A stretch of 37,857 bases of DNA, taken from contig NZ_CAJUCP010000033.1 of assembly GCF_910585425.1 (NCBI RefSeq), positions 19,697 through 57,553 of the forward strand. The letters are read 5' to 3'. Source of the DNA: an uncultured Acetatifactor sp. Lineage in GTDB: Bacteria; Bacillota; Clostridia; Lachnospirales; Lachnospiraceae. Below, piece after piece: positions 1 to 7,368 of this stretch. The position numbers were made by a program, and so were the translations under genes. Each line of letters begins with the position of its first letter. Within the stretch, counting starts at the first letter, position 1. A model generated the notes under the pieces. The model was given only the letters and a program-made list of their open reading frames with translations, was not told the DNA's origin and did no database searches.

Positions 1-91
1 CATGCACTAAGCGGCCGGAAATTCTTCGCCGATGCCTGGTACTGGGCGGGCACTTACGGAACTGGAATAAGGACTGGAATAAGGAGGCATT
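1..91. other. Intergenic leader with short direct repeat
   Basis: No gene can be supported here. A stop (TAA) at 8-10 could end an upstream gene, probably the partner permease expected in this operon type, but only two codons are visible. The 12-base unit ACTGGAATAAGG occurs twice in tandem at about 61-82. The second copy runs into the AAGGAGG ribosome-binding site of the permease that starts at 92. Confidence 0.4.
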
Positions 92-1036
92 ATGGCAGAA
101 TCAATAAAAAACAAGAAAAAGAACGAACCCGACGGATTCGACCGTTTCAACAGGGTCTCAAAGCCGGTGAACGCCGTCCTGCATGTGATTTTCATGCTGG
201 CAGCGCTGACCTGCGTCATCCCGGTGCTGCTGGTGGTAGCGATTTCCTTCTCGGCAGAGGAATCCATCCTGGAATACGGCTACCACTTCATCCCGAAGAT
301 TCCGTCCCTGGAAGGCTATACCTTCCTGATCTCTCAGGGGAAGATGATTGCCCGGGCCCTGGGCATCTCCCTGTTCGTGACCATCGCGGGCACTGTCCTG
401 GGGGTGCTGCTGACCACGCTGATGGGCTATGTGCTCTCCCGGCCGGACTATAAGCTGAACGGATTCCTGACCATGGTTGTGTTCATTCCCATGGTATTCA
501 ACGGCGGCCTGGTCTCCACCTACTTCATCGTGAGCCAGTTCCTGGGCTTGAAGGACTCCGTGTGGGCGCTGATACTGCCCCTGTCGGTATCGTCCTTCAA
601 CGTGATCGTCTGCCGGACATTCTTCAAGACCACCATACCGGAATCCCTGGTGGAATCCGCAAAGATGGACGGCGCCAGCCAGTTGGTGATCTTCAGCAGG
701 ATCGTGCTGCCGATTTCCCTGCCGGTGCTGGCCACCATCGGATTGTTCCTGAGCTTCGCCTACTGGAACGACTGGTATCAGTCCATGCTCTACATAGACG
801 ACAGCAAGCTATTGTCCCTGCAGGCCCTTCTGAACCAGATTCTGACCAATATCCAAATGCTGGTGAAGAATGCGGCCACCATCGGCGTCACGGCGGCGGA
901 AATGCTGGCCAAGATGCCGCAGGAAGCGGCCCGTATGGCCATTGTGGTCCTGATCGTGCTTCCCATCGCATGCGCCTATCCGTTCTTCCAGAAATACTTC
1001 ATCTCCGGCCTCACGGTGGGAGCGGTGAAGGGATGA
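92..1036 (+). CDS. Carbohydrate ABC transporter permease (LplC/YtcP type)
   Basis: A 314-aa integral membrane permease that should carry an oligosaccharide or similar solute across the cytoplasmic membrane together with a partner permease and an ATPase. A hydrophilic N-terminus rich in Lys and Glu is followed by a first membrane helix at about residues 30-55. Further helices lie near 90-115, 125-150 and 160-180, and the last near 280-300. The cytoplasmic EAA-type loop, ESAKMDGASQLVIFSRIVLPIS, lies at about residues 188-209. The start is fixed by AAGGAGG seven bases upstream. The solute-binding lipoprotein follows after 125 bases. That gap contains a small CCGGC/GCCGG hairpin (about 1113-1126), which may limit read-through or set permease-to-binding-protein ratios. 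The LplB-type partner and the ATPase are outside the window. The substrate is unknown; the family is clear. Confidence 0.9.
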   Translation: MAESIKNKKKNEPDGFDRFNRVSKPVNAVLHVIFMLAALTCVIPVLLVVAISFSAEESILEYGYHFIPKIPSLEGYTFLISQGKMIARALGISLFVTIAGTVLGVLLTTLMGYVLSRPDYKLNGFLTMVVFIPMVFNGGLVSTYFIVSQFLGLKDSVWALILPLSVSSFNVIVCRTFFKTTIPESLVESAKMDGASQLVIFSRIVLPISLPVLATIGLFLSFAYWNDWYQSMLYIDDSKLLSLQALLNQILTNIQMLVKNAATIGVTAAEMLAKMPQEAARMAIVVLIVLPIACAYPFFQKYFISGLTVGAVKG

Positions 1037-1161
1037 CCTGCGCAGAGAGGGAAAAGCGGCCCTGATGGGGAATTCCCGTTGTGGGCCTGGGACAGCGTAC
1101 CTTAGATATCAGACCGGCTCTTGCCGGATGATATAAATTTTATCAAAACAGGAGGATTACC

Positions 1162-2751
1162 ATGAAAAAGAAAAGCTTAAGCAGGATCCTTGCATTGGGC
1201 CTGACTGCAGTCATGACGGCCGGCATGCTGGCAGGCTGCGGTGGCGGCGATGGAGGATCGGAGAGCAGCGAGGCTTCAGGGGGGGCGTCAGAGGAGTCTT
1301 CCGCGGAAGAGTCTTCTGCTGAGGAGTCTTCTGTCGAGGAGTCATCCGAGGAGGCGCCTGAGGAGTCTTCTGAGGAAGAGGGCGGCCAGGAGGCAGAGGG
1401 CGGTAGCGGCGAAGTGCCCACGCTGGTCTACTGGACGGTAGGCGGTACACCCGCAGACGATTTTGAGGAGAACATCGCCCAGATCAGCGATTACACCGAG
1501 GAGAAGATCGGCGTAAGGCTGGACGTGAAGATCGCCGCATGGGATCAGTATGACACAAAGATGAACACCATCGTGAATACGGGCGAATATTTCGACCTGA
1601 TGTTCACCAACAACACGAATTACAGCAAATTCGTGAACCTTGGCGCTTTTGAGGACATCACGGACTTGGTGCAGAGCGTGACGCCGGAGCTTTACAGCTT
1701 CATTCCGGAGCAGCTCTGGTCCGGTACACAGATACACGGGAAGGTGTACGCGGTTCCTACATACAAGGATTCTTCCCTGACCCAGTTCTACTATATTGAC
1801 GACACCTATGTACAGAAGTATAATATCGATATGACCACAATCGATTCCATGCAGGCTCTGGATCCCATAGTCCGTGAGATCAAGGAAGCGGAGGGCAAGT
1901 CCTTCTATCCGATTCAGCTGGATCAGGGCTCTCTGTGGAACGGATTCTTCAACAACTATGACGGACTTGCAGGCGGCATCCAGTCCATCGGTGTCAAGCT
2001 TGACGACGAGTCCCGTCAGGTTGTATGCACGCTGGAGCAGGAAGATATCATGGAGAACCTGAAGCTCCTGCACAGCTGGTACACCGCGGGCATCATCAAT
2101 CCCGATGCCAACGTCATGACGGACAGTGGAAAAGGACATATGTTCGGCAACGCTCAGGGATGGCCCAGCGCCGCGGCCGGTTGGGCAGTTGGCCAGGGCA
2201 TTGACAAGTACATCGTCAACAAGGTGTTCGGCCCCATTTACACCACAGAGACCATCCAGGGTTCCATGAACGCCATCTCCGTGAACTCCAACTATAAGGA
2301 GGAGGCCCTGAAGGTATTGCAGCTGATGAACACGGACAGCAAATTCCGCGACATGTGCGCATACGGCATCGAGGGCAACCACTTCGAGTACACAGAGGAC
2401 GGATTCGTGAACAGGCTGCGCGATGACTGGGTATGGCCCAGCTACACCCAGGGCACATTCTTCATCATGAGCAACCAGGTGGGGACAGACCCCAACCAGT
2501 GGGATGAGGTGAGGAAGCAGAACGAAGAGGCCGTGCCTTCCACCTGTCTCGGATTCGCTCTGGACATCACCAATATCCAGAACGAGGTGTCCACGGTGAA
2601 TACCGTATGGGACAAGTACAAATACGACCTGCTGACAGGCGCGTCCGATCCTGAGGAGGTACTTCCCCGGTGCATCGAGGAGCTGAAGGGCGCCGGTCTG
2701 GACACCATCATCGCAGAGGCCCAGAAGCAGATCGACGAGTTCTTCAAGTAA
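1162..2751 (+). CDS. Extracellular sugar-binding lipoprotein (LplA-like, DUF3502 C-terminus)
   Basis: A 529-aa solute-binding protein of the ABC uptake system. It has a lipoprotein signal peptide: Lys-rich start, hydrophobic core, and lipobox LAGC with the lipidated Cys at residue 26. A disordered linker of Ser/Glu repeats (about 30-75) then tethers the binding domain to the membrane. The remainder is a type-1 family extracellular binding fold. From about residue 390 the sequence matches my knowledge of the DUF3502 domain (the stretches YGIEGNHF and LGFALDITNIQNE, and the C-terminal LPRCIEELKGAGLD). The start has AGGAGG nine bases upstream. A strong terminator follows, so permease and binding protein end one transcription unit. 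The ligand cannot be read from the sequence; relatives bind oligosaccharides such as glycans or rhamnogalacturonan fragments. Confidence 0.9.
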   Translation: MKKKSLSRILALGLTAVMTAGMLAGCGGGDGGSESSEASGGASEESSAEESSAEESSVEESSEEAPEESSEEEGGQEAEGGSGEVPTLVYWTVGGTPADDFEENIAQISDYTEEKIGVRLDVKIAAWDQYDTKMNTIVNTGEYFDLMFTNNTNYSKFVNLGAFEDITDLVQSVTPELYSFIPEQLWSGTQIHGKVYAVPTYKDSSLTQFYYIDDTYVQKYNIDMTTIDSMQALDPIVREIKEAEGKSFYPIQLDQGSLWNGFFNNYDGLAGGIQSIGVKLDDESRQVVCTLEQEDIMENLKLLHSWYTAGIINPDANVMTDSGKGHMFGNAQGWPSAAAGWAVGQGIDKYIVNKVFGPIYTTETIQGSMNAISVNSNYKEEALKVLQLMNTDSKFRDMCAYGIEGNHFEYTEDGFVNRLRDDWVWPSYTQGTFFIMSNQVGTDPNQWDEVRKQNEEAVPSTCLGFALDITNIQNEVSTVNTVWDKYKYDLLTGASDPEEVLPRCIEELKGAGLDTIIAEAQKQIDEFFK

Positions 2752-2784
2752 TGCGCTGAACGAATAAGAAAGTGTAAAACAAAT

Positions 2785-2820
2785 CCCTGCGGGCTCTGAC
2801 CGAGAGCCCTGCAGGTTTTT
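2785..2820 (+). terminator. Rho-independent terminator after the binding-protein gene
   Basis: A GGGCTCT/AGAGCCC stem (2791-2797 with 2803-2809) is extended by CCTGC/GCAGG around one bulged T and followed by TTTTT at 2816-2820. It separates the transporter genes from the two-component genes. Confidence 0.85.
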
Positions 2821-2913
2821 GTGGTTTACGGAAAAGATATGGGAGAGCGACAGATGTGGGAACGGCTGCTGCTACAGGTCAGGAAGTGCAGGTCTCAGGG
2901 AGAGGGGAGCCGC

Positions 2914-4701
2914 ATGGACAGACAGCATGGCGCTTTGTTCGACTATCGGATATACCGGAGGAAATTTTGGGGGACAGTGGCTGTTCTGCTGGTGATGAGC
3001 ACAGCGGTGTTCCTGGGGATGACGGCCTTTTTCGTCAATACCTGGATGACCGCCATGGAAAATGAGGCGCAGAGCCGTTTCCTGGAGCGGGAGCAGGAGC
3101 TGGCGAATATACAGGAATGGGCGACGGAATATGTCAACAACCTTTACGGCAACGAAAGGCTCATGGAAGATCTGGCCGTTCTGTTCCAGGCCCGGAGCGA
3201 GGCGGAGTACATCAGCCTGCGCCGGGAGAACAGCCTGGGCACAGCCTCCCAGATCCGGTACATCCCGGCCGATATCAAGAACATCCTCTTCAATAACCGC
3301 AACAGGATCAGGAGTGTGACGCTGCGCTCGGACAGCGGTGCCAAGACCATATGGCTCCAGAACATGGAAGTGTGCCTGTCCTTTGACGCGGACGCGGAGG
3401 CGGATTCCGGGGACATCCCTGTAGCCATGTGCTCCGTCAGGGATCCCCGGGACATGGGGCGGATCATGGGAACCATGGAATTCAAAGTCAGCAGCAGGGA
3501 CATCTATGTCACGGAAGCGGACATCGGGGCCGCCTGGACGATTCTGGACGCAGACGGCACCGTCCTGTGGGACAATGGCCTGGAGGGCTATCAGGAGACC
3601 TGGATGGTCACGGCGATCCTGAGGCCGGAAAGGAGCGGGTGGTTCCGGGATGAAGGGGGCCGCCTGGTATTTTATTCGCAGATGGAGTCCGGCCAGAGCG
3701 GCAACCACTACATCGTGGCGAAGGACATCGTTTCCGCCATGTGGGACAACCGCTATGTTGTGGCGGTGCTGCTGGCGGCCCTGCTGCTGATCGACGGGGG
3801 CATCCTTCTGAGCAGCTATGCGGGCATCCGGTCCGATGCTAATTTCCTCTCTCTGATCCTGGCCATGCTCTCCGACCTGGAGGGAGGGCGCTTTCGCCAG
3901 ATGCAGAAGCGGGCGCTTCCGGCCAGGCACCGGGAGACGGAGTACGACATGATCGCAGCCGCTCTGCAGGATGTGGGCAGGAAGCTGGAAGGCTATATAG
4001 AGACGGAGTACATCCTGAAGCTGAAGCAGCAGGAGACCCAGATGCGGGCCCTGCAGCATCAGATAAACCCCCATTTTCTGTACAACACCCTGGAGATGCT
4101 GCGCTCCAAGGCCCTGGTGCAGGGAGACAGGGACACGGCGGACGCCATTGCCATGCTGGGAACGCTGTACCGCACAAGGATGCACAAAAAAGAGTCTGTC
4201 CTTCTGCGGGAGGAATTCGAGCTGCTGGAAATGTATCTGAAGATCATGGCCATGCGCTATGGGGACAAATTCGTCTACCAGTTGGAGCTGGAGCGGACAG
4301 TGGGGGACTGGAAGACCGTGGTTTTCTGGATGCAGCCCCTGGCGGAGAACTTCTTCGCCCATGGATTCGACAGGGAGAGCGAATACAATCTGCTGATCGT
4401 CACGGGCAGGGAGCGGGGTGGGGGCGTGGAGATCCGGATGGTGGACAACGGCGCGGGGGCCTCCCCGGACAAGCTCCCGGAGATCCGGCGGAACATGTAT
4501 GAAGGGAACGACAGCCCCGAGGCGGATATCGGACTGCGCAATGTCTATATGAGACTGAGGTATTTCTACCGGGAGGGATTCCGGATGGAGATCGGAAACC
4601 GGGAGGAAGGGGGATTCTTCATCTCGGTCTTTCTGCCCGCCCCGTCTGCCGGGGGATACGGACAGGGCGCCGGGAAGCCGGAGGGCGGCGGGGACGCATA
4701 A
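2914..4701 (+). CDS. YesM-family sensor histidine kinase
   Basis: A 595-aa membrane histidine kinase expected to sense an extracellular sugar signal and phosphorylate the neighbouring YesN-type regulator. One membrane helix (about 20-42) precedes an extracellular sensor region (about 45-270), and a second helix follows at about 275-297. A HAMP-like linker and coiled coil lead to the His_kinase domain: QHQINPHFLYN holds the phospho-acceptor His387. The ATPase N-box is degenerate (PLAENFFAHGF where PLVENAIKHG is usual), while DNGAG and GLRNVYMRL are present. The frame is open from 2821, but that overlaps the terminator. I chose ATG 2914 because GGGAGAGGGGAG lies just upstream and this places the first helix normally; ATG 2839 is an alternative. 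The regulator gene begins 90 bases downstream. Confidence 0.9.
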   Translation: MDRQHGALFDYRIYRRKFWGTVAVLLVMSTAVFLGMTAFFVNTWMTAMENEAQSRFLEREQELANIQEWATEYVNNLYGNERLMEDLAVLFQARSEAEYISLRRENSLGTASQIRYIPADIKNILFNNRNRIRSVTLRSDSGAKTIWLQNMEVCLSFDADAEADSGDIPVAMCSVRDPRDMGRIMGTMEFKVSSRDIYVTEADIGAAWTILDADGTVLWDNGLEGYQETWMVTAILRPERSGWFRDEGGRLVFYSQMESGQSGNHYIVAKDIVSAMWDNRYVVAVLLAALLLIDGGILLSSYAGIRSDANFLSLILAMLSDLEGGRFRQMQKRALPARHRETEYDMIAAALQDVGRKLEGYIETEYILKLKQQETQMRALQHQINPHFLYNTLEMLRSKALVQGDRDTADAIAMLGTLYRTRMHKKESVLLREEFELLEMYLKIMAMRYGDKFVYQLELERTVGDWKTVVFWMQPLAENFFAHGFDRESEYNLLIVTGRERGGGVEIRMVDNGAGASPDKLPEIRRNMYEGNDSPEADIGLRNVYMRLRYFYREGFRMEIGNREEGGFFISVFLPAPSAGGYGQGAGKPEGGGDA

Positions 4702-4791
4702 GGCCGCTGTCCGCCCCGGCAGGGAATGGCGGAAGGGCGTTTCGGCGGCGCAGCCCGGAAACGGCCGGAATCACCGGAGAGGAGGACGGAA

Positions 4792-5550
4792 ATGTATACA
4801 TTGCTGATAGTGGACGACGAGCCTGCGGTTCTGGAGGGGATCAGCAGGATCCTGGACTGGAGGGCCCTGGGCTTCGGGCGGGTGCGGACGGCCAGGAGCT
4901 GCGCCGAGGTCATATCCCATATGGTGGACTGGAAGCCGGACGTGTGCCTGGTGGATGTGCGGATCGGCGATGAATTCGGCTATGACCTGATCAACCATTT
5001 GAACAGCATGGGAATCGAGTCCAACTATGTGATGATGAGCGGCTACGATGAGTTCGAATACGCCTGCGAGGCCCTGCGCTGCGGCGCGCTGGACTACCTG
5101 CTGAAGCCCGTGGACAAAAAGATGCTGTTAAAGAGGATGGAGCAGATTATCGTGGAAAAGCTCCACGGCACCCTGCCGGCGGGGGAGGAGGAGAGCCGCG
5201 ATCTAGTCCTGCAGCGCCCGTACGATGAACTGTCTCCTCTGATTCGGAAAATCGTCATGATGACAGCCATGGAATATGGCCAGCATGTGTCCCTGAAGAG
5301 CATGGCCGACAGATTCCGCATGAACGCCACCTACCTGGGGCAGATTTTCATCCGGGAGACCGGCATGAAATTTTCCGAGTACCTGATGGCCTACCGCATG
5401 CAGGTGGCCAGGGAGCGGATTCTGAATACGGATGAGAAGATATCCGCCATCGCGGCGGGGGTGGGATATTCCAACCTGAACTATTTCTACCAGCATTTCC
5501 ACAGCTATTACCGGCAGACCCCCTCGGAGATTCGCCAGGGCAGCGAGTGA
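4792..5550 (+). CDS. YesN-type AraC-family response regulator
   Basis: A 252-aa response regulator. The receiver domain (about 1-120) has acidic residues D8 and D9, phospho-acceptor D55 in CLVDVRIG, and K105 in LLKPVDKK. A short linker leads to an AraC-type double helix-turn-helix (about 155-250). Recognisable parts include SLKSMADRFRMNATYLGQIF and the second-helix signature IAAGVGYSNLNYFYQHFHSYY followed by TPSEIR. It should bind DNA upstream of the adjacent sugar-uptake genes when phosphorylated by the kinase just upstream. The frame is open from ATG 4726, but GAGAGGAGGACGGA directly before ATG 4792 and the usual receiver start (MYTLLIVDDEP) fix the start at 4792. No terminator is obvious in the 50 bases after it. 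Confidence 0.92.
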   Translation: MYTLLIVDDEPAVLEGISRILDWRALGFGRVRTARSCAEVISHMVDWKPDVCLVDVRIGDEFGYDLINHLNSMGIESNYVMMSGYDEFEYACEALRCGALDYLLKPVDKKMLLKRMEQIIVEKLHGTLPAGEEESRDLVLQRPYDELSPLIRKIVMMTAMEYGQHVSLKSMADRFRMNATYLGQIFIRETGMKFSEYLMAYRMQVARERILNTDEKISAIAAGVGYSNLNYFYQHFHSYYRQTPSEIRQGSE

Positions 5551-5601
5551 GAGCAAGGGGGCAGGACATGGACACGCGCCTGCCGGATTGCCGCGCAGCG
5601 A

Positions 5602-5630
5602 TTGACTTTTTTCTGAGGAATCTGTATAAT
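5602..5630 (+). promoter_or_regulatory. Sigma-A type promoter for the SDR gene
   Basis: TTGACT at 5602-5607, a 17-base spacer, and a perfect TATAAT at 5625-5630. The leader between here and the SDR start holds an ATGCGC/GCGCAT hairpin (about 5672-5687), so the SDR gene is probably transcribed independently of the two-component genes. Confidence 0.8.
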
Positions 5631-5733
5631 ATTGACCCGGAAGGACATTCCGCCGACTTTTGATTCCATATGCGCCGGAGCGCATGGGATTTAGGGTATG
5701 ATATTTAAAAAACGGAACAGGAGGGATTTGAAA

Positions 5734-6483
5734 ATGGAATTGTTGAAAGGCAAGACCGCCATGGTCACAGGCGGCACGAGAGGCATCGGCTACGCGATAG
5801 TGAAGATGTATCTGGACAATGGCGCGAAAGTGGCGCTGTGCGGCTCCAGGCAGGAGACCGTGGACAAGGCGCTGGACAAGCTGCGGGCCGAGAACCCGGA
5901 CTACAAGGTGATAGGGCTGTGCCCTGACCTGCAGGACCCCGCGGAGGTGGAGAAGGCAGTGGCCGCCGTGAAGGAGACCTTCGGCAGCCTGGACATCATG
6001 GTGAACAATGCGGGCGTCTCCGCCAGGGAGAGCATCTATGACTACAAGCCCGAAGACTTCGCCAAGACCATGGCGTTGAATGTGAACGCCGTGTTCAACT
6101 GTGCCCAGGCAGCGGCTAAGGTGATGAAGGAACAGGGGGGCGGCGTCATCCTGAACACCAGCTCCATGGTCAGCCTCTACGGACAGCCCTCCGGCGTGGC
6201 CTATCCTGCTTCCAAGTTCGCCGTCAACGGCCTGACCAAGTCCCTGGCCAGGGAGCTGGGCAAGGACAATATCCGCGTGAACGCCGTGGCGCCGGGCGTC
6301 ACCAGGACGGACATGGTGGCAGTGCTGCCTGAGGAGGTCATCAAGCCCATCATCGCTGGCATCCCCTTAGGGCGCGTAGGCGAGCCCGAGGACGTGGCCA
6401 ACGCGTTCCTGTTCCTGGCCAGCGACATGGCCAGCTATGTGACGGGTGAGATCCTGTCCGTGGACGGGGCGGCCAGGACCTGA
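5734..6483 (+). CDS. SDR-family NAD(P)-dependent oxidoreductase (BaiA/FabG-like)
   Basis: A 249-aa classical short-chain dehydrogenase. The Rossmann motif TGGTRGIG is at 12-19 and NNAG at 91-94. The catalytic set is Ser144, Tyr157 and Lys161 (YPASK), followed by VAPGVTRTDM and a C-terminal VDGA. Several stretches recall BaiA bile-acid 3-alpha-hydroxysteroid dehydrogenases as I remember them: ITGGTRGIG-like start, DNGAKV, GVIxNTxS, YPASK, APGVxxTDM and LFLASDxAS. Ser38-Arg39 after the second beta strand suggests NADP(H) preference, whereas NAD-specific BaiA has an acidic residue there. ATG 5734 is chosen over 5698 because AGGAGGG sits eight bases before it. FabG-type or sugar dehydrogenase function is equally possible. 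It forms a single-gene unit. Confidence 0.88.
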   Translation: MELLKGKTAMVTGGTRGIGYAIVKMYLDNGAKVALCGSRQETVDKALDKLRAENPDYKVIGLCPDLQDPAEVEKAVAAVKETFGSLDIMVNNAGVSARESIYDYKPEDFAKTMALNVNAVFNCAQAAAKVMKEQGGGVILNTSSMVSLYGQPSGVAYPASKFAVNGLTKSLARELGKDNIRVNAVAPGVTRTDMVAVLPEEVIKPIIAGIPLGRVGEPEDVANAFLFLASDMASYVTGEILSVDGAART

Positions 6484-6499
6484 TTGGGGCAGGATGTGC

Positions 6500-6534
6500 G
6501 GGACGGTCTGCGGAAGTCTGCGGCAGGCCGTCCC
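6500..6534 (+). terminator. Hairpin after the SDR gene, weak terminator candidate
   Basis: GGGACGGTCTGC (6500-6511) pairs with GCAGGCCGTCCC (6523-6534) over 12 pairs with one T-G wobble. No T-run follows, so termination efficiency is uncertain. Confidence 0.45.
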
Positions 6535-6582
6535 GGCATGAAATGAAAATGAAAAAAATAGTAAAATAATGAAAAAAATTTG

Positions 6583-6611
6583 TTGACAAAATCCGTTTCT
6601 CATTGTATACT
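6583..6611 (+). promoter_or_regulatory. Promoter of the tRNA-Met gene
   Basis: Consensus TTGACA (6583-6588), exactly 17 bases of spacer, and TATACT (6606-6611). It lies in an A-rich tract 47 bases before the tRNA. Confidence 0.85.
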
Positions 6612-6657
6612 AACAAAGTCGGCAGCGCGGACAGGCAATAAAGCGTTTTGCAAATAT

Positions 6658-6731
6658 GGCGAGATAGCTCAGTTGGCTAGAGCATGCGGTTCATACCCGC
6701 AGTGTCGAGGGTTCAAATCCCCCTCTCGCTA
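6658..6731 (+). tRNA. tRNA-Met (CAT), elongator type
   Basis: The cloverleaf folds by eye. Acceptor GGCGAGA (6658-6664) pairs with TCTCGCT (6724-6730), with a G1-T72 wobble also seen in the B. subtilis elongator tRNA-Met as I recall it. The D stem is GCTC/GAGC. The anticodon stem TGCGG/CCGCA encloses loop TTCATAC with anticodon CAT at 6692-6694. The T stem is GAGGG/CCCCC with one A-C mismatch. CCA is not encoded. The TTCATAC loop and overall resemblance favour elongator Met over initiator Met or Ile2. Confidence 0.93.
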
Positions 6732-6737
6732 CTAGAA

Positions 6738-6775
6738 AGAATGCTCGGAAATGTAATATTTTCGGCATTCTTTTT
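6738..6775 (+). terminator. Terminator of the tRNA-Met transcript
   Basis: AGAATGC (6738-6744) pairs with GCATTCT. Around one bulged T the stem continues with CGGAAAT/ATTTTCG, and TTTTT runs to 6775. The stem is about 14 pairs long. Confidence 0.85.
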
Positions 6776-6843
6776 AAGTGCGCATCAGGTTGCATACAGG
6801 GCCGGATGTGGCCCGGGGTAAAAGGCTTTCCGGAGGAGAAATC

Positions 6844-7314
6844 ATGGTCATCAGACGCGGGGAAGAAAGGGATCTGATAGGAATAGGCAGGCTGCTGGGG
6901 CAGGTCCTGGCGGTGCATCACAACGGGAGGCCGGATTTGTTCAAGGGCGACACGAAAAAGTATACGGACAAGGAGCTTCTGGCTATTTTATGCGATGACA
7001 AAAAGCCCGTATTCGTTGCGGTAGACGATGACGGATATGTGATGGGCTATGCATTCTGTGTATTTCAGCAACATTTTAACGACAACATATTGACGGATAT
7101 CAGGACACTGTATATTGATGATTTATGTGTGGACGAGGGCTTAAGAGGGAAACATATAGGCAGGAGCCTGTATGAGCATGTGCTGGAGTTTGCCAGAAGA
7201 GAGGGCTGCTATAACCTGACATTGAATGTGTGGGAGTGCAATCAGGGCGCGAAGAGATTCTATGAGGGCTGCGGGCTTGTGCCCCAGAAGACCGGAATGG
7301 AGAAGATACTGTAG
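6844..7314 (+). CDS. GNAT family N-acetyltransferase
   Basis: A 156-aa acetyl-CoA-dependent N-acetyltransferase. A central beta strand (LYIDDLCVDEGLRG) precedes the acetyl-CoA pyrophosphate loop RGKHIGRSLYEHV, then the conserved final segment LNVWECNQGAKRFYEGCGL. This is close to the small RimI-like GNATs that modify metabolites or proteins, but the substrate cannot be told. The frame is open from 6778, but CCGGAGGAG seven bases before ATG 6844 marks the start. It is followed after 54 bases by the helicase gene on the same strand and may be co-transcribed with it. Confidence 0.88.
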   Translation: MVIRRGEERDLIGIGRLLGQVLAVHHNGRPDLFKGDTKKYTDKELLAILCDDKKPVFVAVDDDGYVMGYAFCVFQQHFNDNILTDIRTLYIDDLCVDEGLRGKHIGRSLYEHVLEFARREGCYNLTLNVWECNQGAKRFYEGCGLVPQKTGMEKIL

Positions 7315-7368
7315 GCAGCGCAAATTTTCAGCGTAGATTTGAGGAAAGGGAAGTCAGGTAGGTTCAGA

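Noticed and set aside
1..91. Tail of an LplB-type permease
   Set aside because: Only a stop codon at 8-10 is visible; the other frames give no recognisable C-terminus.
2872..4362. 496-aa minus-strand open frame opposite the histidine kinase
   Set aside because: Antisense to a clear YesM kinase with an intact phospho-acceptor region; no ribosome-binding site and no recognisable domain.
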